Positions 1 to 9,100 of a stretch of DNA of 64,000 nucleotides are shown here, piece after piece (position 1 is the first letter of the stretch; each line of letters opens with the position of its first letter). A model generated the notes under the pieces. The model saw only the letters and a list, made by a program, of their open reading frames with translations. It made no database searches and had not been told where the DNA came from. A program made the position numbers and the translations under genes. Source of the DNA: Pseudomonas sp. DC1.2 (lineage in GTDB: Bacteria > Pseudomonadota > Gammaproteobacteria > Pseudomonadales > Pseudomonadaceae); assembly GCF_034351645.1 (NCBI RefSeq), contig NZ_CP133782.1, forward strand, positions 563,001-627,000, read 5' to 3'.

Positions 1-695
1 ATCGTAACCAGCCCGCGCACACCCTCGGCTTCCATATTTTCTCCGCGACCTTGCTGCACGATCTCGCCCCGGGACATCACCAGGTACTGATCGGCCAGTT
101 CGGCGGCGAAGTCGTAGAACTGCTCCACCAGCAAAATCGCCATGTCGCCACGCGCGGCCAGTTTCTTGATCACTGCACCGATTTCCTTGATCACTGATGG
201 CTGGATGCCTTCGGTGGGCTCATCGAGGATCAGCAGTCGTGGTCGGCTGGCCAGCGCGCGGCCGATTGCCAGTTGCTGCTGTTGACCGCCGGACAAATCG
301 CCGCCGCGCCGCTGCTTCATTTGCAGCAGCACCGGGAACAGCTCGTAGATGAACGCCGGCACTTCTTTCGCCTCGCTGCCGGGAAACCGCGACAAGCCCA
401 TCAGTAAGTTTTCCTCCACGGTCAAACGACCAAAGATCTCGCGGCCCTGAGGCACGTAGGCGATTGCGGCATGCACCCGTTGATGCGGCTTGAAGGTGGT
501 AATCGGCTTGCCTTCCCAGTTCACCGTACCTTCCTTGGACGGCAACAGCCCCATCAGGCATTTGAGCAGGGTGGTCTTGCCCACACCGTTACGCCCCAGA
601 AGACAGGTGACTTCGCCGATTTTTACTTCAAACGTCAGGCCCCGCAGGATGTGGCTACCGCCGTAGTATTGGTGCAGCTTGTCGACTTGCAGCAT
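1..695 (-). CDS. urtE: Urea ABC transporter ATP-binding protein UrtE (3' end cut by window edge)
   Basis: Second cytoplasmic ATPase of the high-affinity urea importer UrtABCDE. About 231 codons are visible from the ATG at 695, so only the last codon or two lie outside the window (usual family length is about 230). Read on the minus strand, the protein has a Walker A box GRNGVGKTT, a Q-loop region, the ABC signature LSGGQQQQLAIGRAL, Walker B LLILDEPTEG and the switch His region. The C-terminal GVRGLVTI is typical of LivF/UrtE. It is the last gene of a minus-strand urt operon and lies 134 bp after urtD. That is a wider gap than elsewhere in the operon, where genes overlap. Family assignment is firm; urea specificity follows from the urtA-D context. 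Confidence 0.93.
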   Translation of the reverse strand, partial: MLQVDKLHQYYGGSHILRGLTFEVKIGEVTCLLGRNGVGKTTLLKCLMGLLPSKEGTVNWEGKPITTFKPHQRVHAAIAYVPQGREIFGRLTVEENLLMGLSRFPGSEAKEVPAFIYELFPVLLQMKQRRGGDLSGGQQQQLAIGRALASRPRLLILDEPTEGIQPSVIKEIGAVIKKLAARGDMAILLVEQFYDFAAELADQYLVMSRGEIVQQGRGENMEAEGVRGLVT

Positions 696-727
696 TTTAA
701 AATTCCTTCTGTTCCACACAGCATCCG

Positions 728-753
728 GTGGGAGCTGGCGTGCGAAAGCGGTG
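728..753. repeat. Degenerate REP-like sequence in urtE-urtD gap
   Basis: The 134-bp gap between urtE and urtD contains GTGGGAGCTGGCGTGCG, which resembles the GTGGGAGC core of fluorescent-Pseudomonas REP sequences. A small GAGGT-GCCG-ACCTC hairpin follows at 774-787. No second inverted REP copy is visible, so this is a single, weak candidate. Confidence 0.3.
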
Positions 754-829
754 GTTCAGTCACCCCCATGTTCGAGGTGCCGACCTCTTCACGGCCAGGC
801 CCGCCGCTACCGGAAAGGTATTTACGGAT

Positions 830-1699
830 CTAGCGACCGAGATAAACCTCAATCACCCGCTCATTTTCCTGCACCTGCTCCAGCGACCCTTCGGCCAGCA
901 CGCTGCCCTGGTGCAACACGGTGACGTGGTCGGCGATTGCACCGACGAAGCCCATGTCGTGTTCCACCACCATCAGCGAATGCTTGCCCGCCAGACTTTT
1001 GAACAGCTCGGCTGTGAATTCGGTTTCGGCGTCAGTCATGCCTGCTACAGGCTCGTCGAGCAGCAGCAGTTGCGGGTCTTGCATCAGCAGCATGCCGATT
1101 TCCAAAAATTGCTTTTGTCCGTGGGAGAGCAGCCCCGCAGGACGATTGACCGAGGCCGTCAGGCGAATGGTTTCCAAGACTTCGGCAATTCGGTCTTTCT
1201 GTTCGCCGTTCAGACGGGCCCGCAGGCTGGCCCACACGGACTTGTCGGTTTTCTGTGCCAGTTCAAGGTTTTCGAACACGCTCAGGGCTTCGAATACTGT
1301 CGGCTTCTGGAACTTGCGCCCAATACCGGCCTGGGCGATTTGCACTTCGCTCATCAGCGTCAAATCCATGGTTTCACCAAACCAGGCCTTGCCGTGACTG
1401 GGGCGAGTCTTGCCAGTGATCACGTCCATCAGCGTGGTCTTGCCCGCGCCATTGGGGCCGATGATGCAGCGCAATTCGCCGACGCCGATGTACAGGTTCA
1501 GCGCGTTCAACGCCTTGAAGCCGTCGAAGCTGACGCTGATGTCTTCCAGGGTCAGGATCGTGCCGTGGCGAGTATCCAGACCGGGGCCGACGCGTTGGCC
1601 GAGGCCGATCGCGTCACGGCTGCTGCCGGCGTCCTTGTTGGGTTCCACCGGGAAAAAAGCCGGTTCGAGCATGAATTCAGCCGTTGCAGTGACTCTCAT
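830..1699 (-). CDS. urtD: Urea ABC transporter ATP-binding protein UrtD
   Basis: First ATPase (LivG-like) of the urea importer, 289 residues. Visible motifs are Walker A GPNGAGKTT (about residues 79-87), signature LLSHGQKQFLEIGM, Walker B QLLLLDEPVAGM and the H-loop MVVEHDMGFV. LSHGQ in place of LSGGQ is usual for UrtD. An N-terminal extension of about 45 residues precedes the ABC core, so a shorter start is possible. The chosen ATG overlaps the urtC stop as ATGA, which supports translational coupling. It is expected to pair with UrtE on the cytoplasmic face of UrtBC and hydrolyse ATP for urea uptake under nitrogen limitation. Confidence 0.95.
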   Translation of the reverse strand: MRVTATAEFMLEPAFFPVEPNKDAGSSRDAIGLGQRVGPGLDTRHGTILTLEDISVSFDGFKALNALNLYIGVGELRCIIGPNGAGKTTLMDVITGKTRPSHGKAWFGETMDLTLMSEVQIAQAGIGRKFQKPTVFEALSVFENLELAQKTDKSVWASLRARLNGEQKDRIAEVLETIRLTASVNRPAGLLSHGQKQFLEIGMLLMQDPQLLLLDEPVAGMTDAETEFTAELFKSLAGKHSLMVVEHDMGFVGAIADHVTVLHQGSVLAEGSLEQVQENERVIEVYLGR

Positions 1700-2775
1700 T
1701 GTTCACCTCTTTTTTTCAGCAAACCGATCACGCCTTTCGGCAGATACAAGGTCACGACGATGAACAGCGCGCCGAGGAAAAACAGCCAGTATTCCGGGAA
1801 CGCCACGGTGAACCAGCTCTTCATGCCGTTGACCACTGAGGCACCGAGCAGCGGCCCGATCAGCGTGCCGCGACCGCCCAAGGCTACCCATACGGCGGCC
1901 TCGATGGAGTTGGTCGGCGACATTTCGCTCGGGTTGATGATCCCGACTTGCGGCACATACAATGCGCCGGCCAAACCGCAGAGCACGGCGCTCAAGACCC
2001 AGACAAACAGCTTGAAACCACGCGGGTCGTAGCCGCAGAACATCAGGCGGTTTTCCGCATCTCGCAGTGCGGTGAGTACGCGCCCGAACTTGCTTTGCGC
2101 CAGCCGCCAGCCAATGAACAGACTGGCGACCAGCAATACCACCGTGGCGAAAAATAGCACCGCACGAGTGCCGGGCTCAGTGATGCCGAAGCCAAGAATG
2201 GTGCGGAAATTGGTAAAGCCGTTGTTGCCGCCAAAGCCGGTTTCGTTGCGAAAGAACAGCAGCATCCCGGCGAAGGTCAGGGCCTGGGTCATGATCGAGA
2301 AATACACGCCTTTGATCCGCGAGCGGAAGGCGAAAAATCCGAACACCAACGCCAGCAGCCCAGGTGCCAGTACCACCAGGCACATCGACCAGAGGAAGCT
2401 GCTGGTGCCGGTCCAGTACCACGGCAGTTCGGTCCACGACAGGAACGTCATGAAGGCTGGCAGCGCATCGCCGGAGGCCTGGCGCATCAGGTACATGCCC
2501 ATGGCGTAACCGCCGAGGGCGAAGAACAGGCCGTGGCCCAGTGACAACAGACCGGCGTAGCCCCAGACCAGGTCCAGTGCCAGCGCGACGATGGCGTAGC
2601 ACAGAATCTTGCCCACCAGCGTCAAGGTGTAGGCCGAGACATGAAACACGCTGTCGGGCGACAACAGCGACAGCAGTGGCAACGCCAGCAGTAAAACGAG
2701 GATCACCGCGCCAATCGTGATCGTGACTTTAGGGCCGGCTTTTTGCGTGGCCGTGAGCATCAGAGGCTGATTCAT
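1696..2775 (-). CDS. urtC: Urea ABC transporter permease UrtC
   Basis: Inner-membrane permease of the LivM family, 359 residues with many hydrophobic helices. Recognisable segments include LDLVWGYAGLLSLGHGLFFALGGY and LGGRGTLIGPLLGASVVNGMKSW near the C terminus, both typical of UrtC. The ATG shares one base with the urtB stop (TGATG at 2773-2777), and its own stop overlaps the urtD ATG. It forms the heterodimeric urea channel with UrtB. The C terminus ends LLKKRGEQ, as is common in this family. Confidence 0.95.
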   Translation of the reverse strand: MNQPLMLTATQKAGPKVTITIGAVILVLLLALPLLSLLSPDSVFHVSAYTLTLVGKILCYAIVALALDLVWGYAGLLSLGHGLFFALGGYAMGMYLMRQASGDALPAFMTFLSWTELPWYWTGTSSFLWSMCLVVLAPGLLALVFGFFAFRSRIKGVYFSIMTQALTFAGMLLFFRNETGFGGNNGFTNFRTILGFGITEPGTRAVLFFATVVLLVASLFIGWRLAQSKFGRVLTALRDAENRLMFCGYDPRGFKLFVWVLSAVLCGLAGALYVPQVGIINPSEMSPTNSIEAAVWVALGGRGTLIGPLLGASVVNGMKSWFTVAFPEYWLFFLGALFIVVTLYLPKGVIGLLKKRGEQ

Positions 2776-4277
2776 CAGTCGATCACCCGTCCTTTCAGTG
2801 CGAAGAGGCCTTGCGGACGTTTCTGGATAAACAGAATGATCAGCGCGAGGATCAGGATCTTGCCGAGCACGGCGCCGATCTGCGGTTCGAGAATCTTGTT
2901 GGCGATGCCCAGCCCGAAGGCGGCCATAACGCTACCGGCCAACTGCCCGACGCCGCCGAGTACCACCACCAGGAACGAATCGATGATGTAGCTCTGCCCG
3001 AGGTCCGGGCCGACGTTGCCGATCTGGCTCAGCGCCACGCCACCGAGGCCGGCAATGCCTGAGCCGAGGCCGAAGGCGAGCATGTCCACGCGCCCGGTGG
3101 GCACGCCGCAGCAGGCCGCCATGTTGCGGTTCTGAGTGACTGCGCGCACGTTCAGGCCCAAGCGAGTCTTGTTTAGTAGCAGCCAGGTCAATACCACCAC
3201 AAACAGCGCAAAAGCGATGATCACGATCCGGTTGTATGGCAGCACCAGGTTGGGCAACACCTGAATCCCGCCCGAGAGCCAGGTCGGATTAGCCACTTCA
3301 ACGTTCTGCGCACCGAATAACAACCGCACCAATTGAATCAGCATCAGGCTGATGCCCCAGGTGGCGAGCAGGGTTTCCAGCGGGCGGCCATAGAGGTGGC
3401 GAATGACGGTGCGTTCCAACGCCATGCCGATGGCTGCGGTGACAAAAAACGCCACCGGCAAGGCGATCAGTGGGTAGAACTCAATGGCGTTCGGGGCGAA
3501 GCGCTGGAACATCAGCTGCACCACATACGTCGAGTAAGCCCCCAGCATCAGCATCTCGCCGTGGGCCATGTTGATCACACCGAGCAGGCCAAAAGTGATC
3601 GCCAGGCCGAGTGCGGCCAGTAGCAGAATCGAGCCCAACGACATGCCGCTGAAGGCTTCGCCGAGGATCTCGCCAATCAGCAGTTTGTGTTTGACCTGGG
3701 CGAGGCTGGTTTCGGCAGCGGTGCGCACGTTGGCATCGGCTTCGACACCCGGTTGCAGCAAACTTTCGAGACGCGTGCGCGCCAGCGGGTCACCGGTTTC
3801 CCCGAGCAAACGAACGGCGGCGAGGCGCACCGCGGGGTTGCTGTCGACCAATTGCAGGTTGGCCAGGGCCAGGCTCAGGGCGGCGTGAACGCTTTCGTCT
3901 TTTTCGCCAGCCAGTTGCTGGTCGAGGAATTTAAGCTGTGGCGGTGTCGCGCTTTTCTGTAATTGCTGAGCGGCGGTCAGACGGATTTTAGGGTCGGCGG
4001 CGAGCAATTGGTGACTCGCCAGTGCGGTGTCGATAAGACCCCGCAGGCGATTATTCAGGCGCAGGGTTTTCGGTTGGCCATCGACAGTCAACTCGCCTTG
4101 TTGCAGGGCGTTGATCAGTTCGACACGGGCCGGGGCGGGCTGCGCGGCCCAGGTTTCCAGAAGCTTGGCCTGTTGCGCGGGATTGGCCGCGACAAAGTCT
4201 TCGGCATCCCCTGCGTGGGCGGCCATCGGCAACAGCAAAGCGATGGCGAGGAGAAAGCGGTAAAGGGCGGTGCGCAT
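2775..4277 (-). CDS. urtB: Urea ABC transporter permease UrtB
   Basis: LivH-family inner-membrane permease, 500 residues. It begins with a signal-like hydrophobic segment (about 1-22). A soluble alanine/leucine-rich helical domain of about 180 residues follows, with HEAT-like repeats (for example NPAVRLAAVRLLGETGDPLAR). The permease core starts around residue 205. This long periplasmic N-terminal extension is characteristic of proteobacterial UrtB and separates it from ordinary LivH. The conserved MAHGEMLMLGAY stretch of LivH proteins is visible. It lies downstream of urtA across a gap of about 76 bp that holds a strong hairpin. Confidence 0.95.
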   Translation of the reverse strand: MRTALYRFLLAIALLLPMAAHAGDAEDFVAANPAQQAKLLETWAAQPAPARVELINALQQGELTVDGQPKTLRLNNRLRGLIDTALASHQLLAADPKIRLTAAQQLQKSATPPQLKFLDQQLAGEKDESVHAALSLALANLQLVDSNPAVRLAAVRLLGETGDPLARTRLESLLQPGVEADANVRTAAETSLAQVKHKLLIGEILGEAFSGMSLGSILLLAALGLAITFGLLGVINMAHGEMLMLGAYSTYVVQLMFQRFAPNAIEFYPLIALPVAFFVTAAIGMALERTVIRHLYGRPLETLLATWGISLMLIQLVRLLFGAQNVEVANPTWLSGGIQVLPNLVLPYNRIVIIAFALFVVVLTWLLLNKTRLGLNVRAVTQNRNMAACCGVPTGRVDMLAFGLGSGIAGLGGVALSQIGNVGPDLGQSYIIDSFLVVVLGGVGQLAGSVMAAFGLGIANKILEPQIGAVLGKILILALIILFIQKRPQGLFALKGRVID

Positions 4278-4312
4278 AGAAAGTCGCCTTACGCGGACAA
4301 TGGGGGACTTGC

Positions 4313-4343
4313 GTCAGGTCCGGGCTTTGTGCCCGGCCCTGAC
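4313..4343 (-). promoter_or_regulatory. Intercistronic hairpin between urtA and urtB
   Basis: A 13-base arm GTCAGGTCCGGGC (4313-4325) pairs with GCCCGGCCCTGAC (4331-4343) across a 5-base loop, with one mismatch. There is no U-run after it on the minus strand. It therefore looks more like an mRNA-stabilising or partial-attenuation stem than a full terminator. Such stems commonly let a binding-protein gene be expressed above its permease genes. Confidence 0.6.
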
Positions 4344-4353
4344 ACCCAGTGGC

Positions 4354-5619
4354 TTAGTTGCTCTTTACTGCATAGTCCGGCTTCTTGTCGTTGCCCTTGA
4401 TGAACGGGCTCCACGGTTGGGCTCGGATCGGGCCGTCGGTCTGCCACACAACGTTGAACTGACCGTCGGCTTGAATCTCGCCGATCATCACGGGTTTGTG
4501 CAGGTGATGGTTGGTCTTGTCCATGGTCAGGGTGAAGCCCGACGGGGCGGCGAAAGTCTGGCCCGCGAGTGCTTCGCGGACTTTATCGACGTCGGTGGAT
4601 TTAGCTTTTTCCACCGCTTGTGCCCACATGTGGATGCCCACGTAAGTGGCTTCCATCGGGTCGTTGGTTACCGCTTTATCAGCACCCGGCAAGTTGTGTT
4701 TCTTGGCGTAGGCTTTCCAGTCCGCCACGAACTTCTTGTTCACCGGGTTCTCGACCGACTCGAAGTAGTTCCATGCGGCGAGGTTACCCACCAGCGGTTT
4801 GGTGTCGATGCCGCGCAGTTCTTCTTCACCTACCGAGAACGCTACGACCGGAACGTCAGTGGCTTTCAGGCCCTGGTTGGCCAGCTCTTTATAGAACGGC
4901 ACGTTGGAGTCGCCGTTGACGGTGGAGATGACCGCTGTTTTGCCTCCTGCCGAGAATTTTTTGATGTTGGCCACGATGGTTTGATAGTCGCTGTGCCCGA
5001 ACGGGGTGTAGACCTCTTCGATATCTTTGTCGGCCACCCCTTTGGAGTGCAGGAACGAACGCAGAATCTTGTTGGTGGTGCGCGGGTAGACGTAGTCGGT
5101 GCCCAGCAGGAAGAACCGCTTGGCGCTGCCGCCTTCTTCGCTCATCAGGTATTCCACTGCCGGGATCGCCTGTTGGTTGGGCGCGGCGCCGGTGTAGAAC
5201 ACGTTCGGCGACATTTCTTCGCCTTCGTATTGCACGGGATAGAACAGCAAACCGTTGAGTTCTTCGAATACCGGCAACACCGACTTACGCGACACCGAGG
5301 TCCAGCAACCGAACACCACGGCAACCTTGTCCTGAGTCAGCAGTTGTCGGCCTTTTTCAGCAAACAACGGCCAGTTCGACGCCGGGTCGACCACCACGGG
5401 CTCCAGCATTTTGCCGTTCACGCCGCCCTTGGCGTTGATCTCGTCGATGGTCATCAACGCCATGTCTTTCAGGGATGTTTCGGAGATCGCCATGGTGCCG
5501 GACAACGAATGCAGGATACCGACCTTGATGGTCTCGGCGGCCTGGACAGTCCAGGTCATGCCCATCGCGACAATAGATGCCGTGAGTGTGAAAGCCTTGA
5601 TCAAGCTGCGACGCTTCAT
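4354..5619 (-). CDS. urtA: Urea ABC transporter substrate-binding protein UrtA
   Basis: Periplasmic urea-binding protein, 421 residues. The open frame extends upstream, but the ATG at 5619 is preferred: it is preceded by a GGAG Shine-Dalgarno, starts a clear twin-Arg-containing signal peptide (MKRRSLIKAF, then a hydrophobic run ending VQAAE) and gives the family length. Typical UrtA segments are ETIKVGILHSLSGTMAISE, VVFGCWTSVSRKSVLPVFE and GLLFYPVQYEGEE. First gene of the urtABCDE operon. A sigma-54 promoter and an NtrC-like site upstream indicate induction by nitrogen limitation. Confidence 0.96.
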   Translation of the reverse strand: MKRRSLIKAFTLTASIVAMGMTWTVQAAETIKVGILHSLSGTMAISETSLKDMALMTIDEINAKGGVNGKMLEPVVVDPASNWPLFAEKGRQLLTQDKVAVVFGCWTSVSRKSVLPVFEELNGLLFYPVQYEGEEMSPNVFYTGAAPNQQAIPAVEYLMSEEGGSAKRFFLLGTDYVYPRTTNKILRSFLHSKGVADKDIEEVYTPFGHSDYQTIVANIKKFSAGGKTAVISTVNGDSNVPFYKELANQGLKATDVPVVAFSVGEEELRGIDTKPLVGNLAAWNYFESVENPVNKKFVADWKAYAKKHNLPGADKAVTNDPMEATYVGIHMWAQAVEKAKSTDVDKVREALAGQTFAAPSGFTLTMDKTNHHLHKPVMIGEIQADGQFNVVWQTDGPIRAQPWSPFIKGNDKKPDYAVKSN

Positions 5620-5680
5620 GGTGCGATCTCCAAAACAGTTGATTTTTTTAATGGGTGGAGGCAAACGCTGAAAAGCCCTG

Positions 5681-5696
5681 TGCAAAGGCTGTGCCC
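5681..5696 (-). promoter_or_regulatory. Sigma-54 (-24/-12) promoter of urtA
   Basis: On the minus strand the sequence is GGGCACAGCCTTTGCA. It has GG and GC separated by exactly 10 bases and matches TGGCACG-N4-TTGCA at all but two informative positions. Transcription would start near 5669, about 50 bp before the urtA ATG. RpoN-dependent expression fits a nitrogen-scavenging transporter. Confidence 0.75.
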
Positions 5697-5750
5697 ACGA
5701 GAGAGGTGGCCTGTTTTTTGCGAAATCCGGGCTTGGAGTACGAGGAGTGA

Positions 5751-5767
5751 CGCACCAGTTTGGCGCC
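5751..5767. promoter_or_regulatory. NtrC-like enhancer site upstream of urtA
   Basis: CGCACCAGTTTGGCGCC closely fits the NtrC dyad TGCACY-N5-RGTGCA. It lies about 80-100 bp upstream of the predicted sigma-54 start, the usual enhancer distance. This supports NtrC control of urt; it is a motif match only. Confidence 0.55.
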
Positions 5768-6128
5768 AAAATCAGAGAGGGGTGCGGTGCGTGCGCTGAT
5801 CTGGGGCCGAGGTCCTTTTTCATCCTGCATAGAGGCCTGAGCCAGCCGATCGCTTATTAAAACGCCGGATCAAAAATATATATGTACCACCTCCCACGGT
5901 TCGTGAAAGCGGACATTGAATACCTCTGGTTTGCCTTGAATTCATGCATGGCGTGAACGCGCGGTATTGAGCAACTGATCCTTTGTCTCGCTCTGCCTGG
6001 CGCTCAGGAGCTTACGGTTTAGCGACCGGGCTTTTATTGCCTCGGCAACCCTTGCAACCCAGGTTTTGCACGGTGCGGTTTTCAGCGCAACGAATATCAA
6101 CGCCTACTTTTTCCGAGTGAGTAACTAG
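5768..6128. other. Divergent intergenic region urtA / DUF4329 protein
   Basis: Together with the urtA promoter elements this forms a 509-bp gene-free region. Beyond the sigma-54 and NtrC-like sites it holds an AT-rich patch (ATATATATGTACC, near 5875) that could serve the plus-strand gene. I see no convincing -35/-10 pair, RNA gene or repeat. An open frame upstream of the urtA ATG crosses part of it but is not supported as coding. Confidence 0.5.
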
Positions 6129-9100
6129 ATGGATAATTTTTCCCGGCGCGCAGAACGCGCGTTGAATAACACCGTACCTTTCCCGCCGCTAGGACCTGCC
6201 TTTGTCAGCGCTGATGACGCCGCCTGTTGGGCACACCTGCAAATTGGCGCACAACGTGACCGAGAGTATGGCGGAGTTATCGTTCAGGGTACTGACGGTC
6301 GATTCCGCGCCACAGTCCCCAAGGAGGGCGAGGAAATTTCCGTGGACTTTGCGCTGTTTCTGTCAACGGATGAACATGGCGCCTTTCAGGTTCCGGCAGG
6401 CTTCGTGTGCCATGCCTGTTATCACTCCCATCCATCGAGTGAGGCACAGATTCTTGCTGCCAACCCAGGGATGACAAAAGACCAGGCAAGTGTCGCGAAC
6501 AGCTTTTTCTCAGTGCCCGACATCATCTTCACGCTCAGGAACAGGGCATTTGCCCGCGCCCATTATTTGTCGGGCCCTGGCGGTGTATTGCTCAAATACC
6601 TGACCAGTGGTTTTTCGATCGAGGCTTTGTTTTACCAGGCTTTGAATAACCAGTGGTCCAAGGGCACGCCGATTGAACTGGATGGCTCTTTCGAGGGCAT
6701 GATTCGGCGGTTGGCCATGAGTGGTGAGTTGCAGGTGCTCATTGCCAACGGCTTATGGGGTGGTGTACGGGGCCGCGTGCCGGATAGCTGGACGATGAAT
6801 ACTCCGGTTGCCATCGTCCCTATGAGTTTGATGCTCAACAGCCCAGTTTTTCCAGCTGCTGACCTTGCCGTGGCCTATGCGCAGTCGCGTATCAGGCAAC
6901 TGCCCAACACTCGGCAGTTGGTGTTCTTATTCAAACATGACCGAGCCGATGAATACTTGGCCACGGAGCCGTTGGTTATCGGGCGTAGCCGTTTGCCGCC
7001 CGACAATGCCTTCCCCATGTTGCCCCTGGGCCCCTCAGTGCCGAGCGGGTTTCACCTGCACGGTATTTTCTATATGTCTCGACCGGTTACCGCGCAATTC
7101 CCGACCATTGAGCCCTGGTTGTATCAGCAGTTTTTCAGTCCTGCTGATTTGGCGAGTTACATCGGCCAGGTGCACAAGTTTCTGCACAAGATACAGGCCT
7201 CTACAGGGCTTTCGCTGTACATGCGTACCAAGGACGGCGCGCTGTTGAAGTACCGGTTCAGTGGCAGTGATGCCGAGTTCGGGCTGTCCAGAATCAATGC
7301 CGCGGGCATGATTACGGATGACGGAACTCAGGAGCGATTGCTCGACGGGACTTTAACTCCACACCAATTCATACGGCGTGTCGCGGCATTCGGAGTGCTG
7401 AGCGTCGAACAGACCAGCCCGCTGTGGGATGTCCTCGGTGTCGTTGGACAGGGCTGGATATCCCATGCGACTTTTGCACGTCCGCAGTTGAGTCTGTCTT
7501 TTTTATCCGCCGACGATGCGGCGCGACATCTTCATTCGCGGGTTAACGGCCGACGTAAGACTGAATTTGGCGCTCTTGTCTTAAAACGTGCTGACCAACG
7601 TTACGTGGCTACGGCGTTGTTGGAGACCGGTGCAAATCCTTTTGGGTACGAGCGGTTCTACCCCAACGATAGCAGCGGCGCCATGATCGGATTGCCAGAA
7701 GGGCACGAGATAGTTGCCTGGTTCGGCTCTCATATGGCGTTGTCGAAGATGGACGTTGGGCTGGTCGAAAGTATGAAGTGGACACGCCAGGATGCCGAGC
7801 TTTACGCCCAGATGTATGCCGATTTCGAGGCCTACAGCATCCATCGACGGCAGTTGCCGGGCTACCTCTCTGGTGCTGAAGACAGCCTGATCGTCCTCGA
7901 GCCTACCGGCACAGGCCAGGAAGTGTTTGAGCTGTGGTTTGAAGCGTCTCTGTCGGGAAAGAGCTCTATCAGCATCAACCTGGCCAACGGTACTTACACC
8001 CCGGCAGACGTCGCGCGCAAGTTGGCCGAGGTCAGCCGCCTGCGGGTGTTGGCGGGTAATCCGTTGTGGGGGCCAGCGCGTCAACTAAGCCTTAATTGGA
8101 AACCTTTTGAAGCGCTGCTGGAATACGCAAAACCTAGTCAGATCACTTACGGTGCGGTGTTCAACGATCCCGATAGCGCGGTTCTGGATGCCAGTAAGTG
8201 GGCTTTGCAAAGCCTCGACGGTGCCGAGCGTTACTTTGCCTTTCTTCTCAAACATGAAGAAAAAAACGAGTATGTGATGAGCGAGCGGGTGCCGGTGACC
8301 TGGAATACCGCGCTTTTTTCCCTGACCACGCTCTTTACATTAACGGCTCCGGCCACTTATTCCTTGCCGCCAGGGTTCTATTTCGAGGCGCTCTACTATT
8401 GCTCTGGGGATACCAGCAACTGGCCGGCCCGTCACTTCATTCCACCCAGGGAGTTGTATCAGGCGCTGGAAGTTGGGAAGACGGTGTACTTCAGCAGCGG
8501 CGGTGGTTTGCCGTTGTATTTCACGACCTCCGATCAGGCGTTGCTCAAGTATCAGCCCGCAAAGGAGTCGCCGTTATTCACGCTGCAAGACGGCGACAGT
8601 GGCTCAGGGGATATAGAGCGAAAGTTGAGCGGTGGCACCCTCGACGGGCCCGATTTTGCGCGCAAGGTCGCCAATGCCGGTGAACTGGATGTGGTTCAGA
8701 CGAGTCCGTGTTGGGGTCGCCTCGGACGGGTCAGTAACGCCTGGCAGCCTTACGCCAATCTTCAACGGAATAACCTGGGTCCTGTCTTTATTGACATGGA
8801 TGATGCCGCTCGCTACGTGCAGGACTTGGTGGGCACTGCCCGTCTCCAACGGTATGGCGGGTTTATTTTGATGCGCGAGGATGGCTATTTTTTTGCCACC
8901 TTGCCACGCGTTGTTCTGCAAGACGATTTTCAGCTCAGCTGGATTTTCCCTGATGAGATCACCGATAAGGGGCTCTATCCGCCCAGGGTTAAGGTCGTTG
9001 CCCGTTATTACTCGCAGCCGGCGACCGAGCTGCCGTTTTTGCTGCCGTCCGTTGAAAAAGACATCTATTGCTGCATGTTTTCAACCCGCGCGGTGAACAC

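Noticed and set aside
728..2032. 434-codon plus-strand frame opposite urtD and urtC
   Set aside because: Shadow of two overlapping ABC transporter genes with clear motifs on the minus strand.
4270..5799. Long plus-strand frame (509 codons) opposite urtA
   Set aside because: It is the antisense shadow of the well-supported urtA gene in high-GC DNA; His/Val/Gly-rich composition typical of shadow frames.
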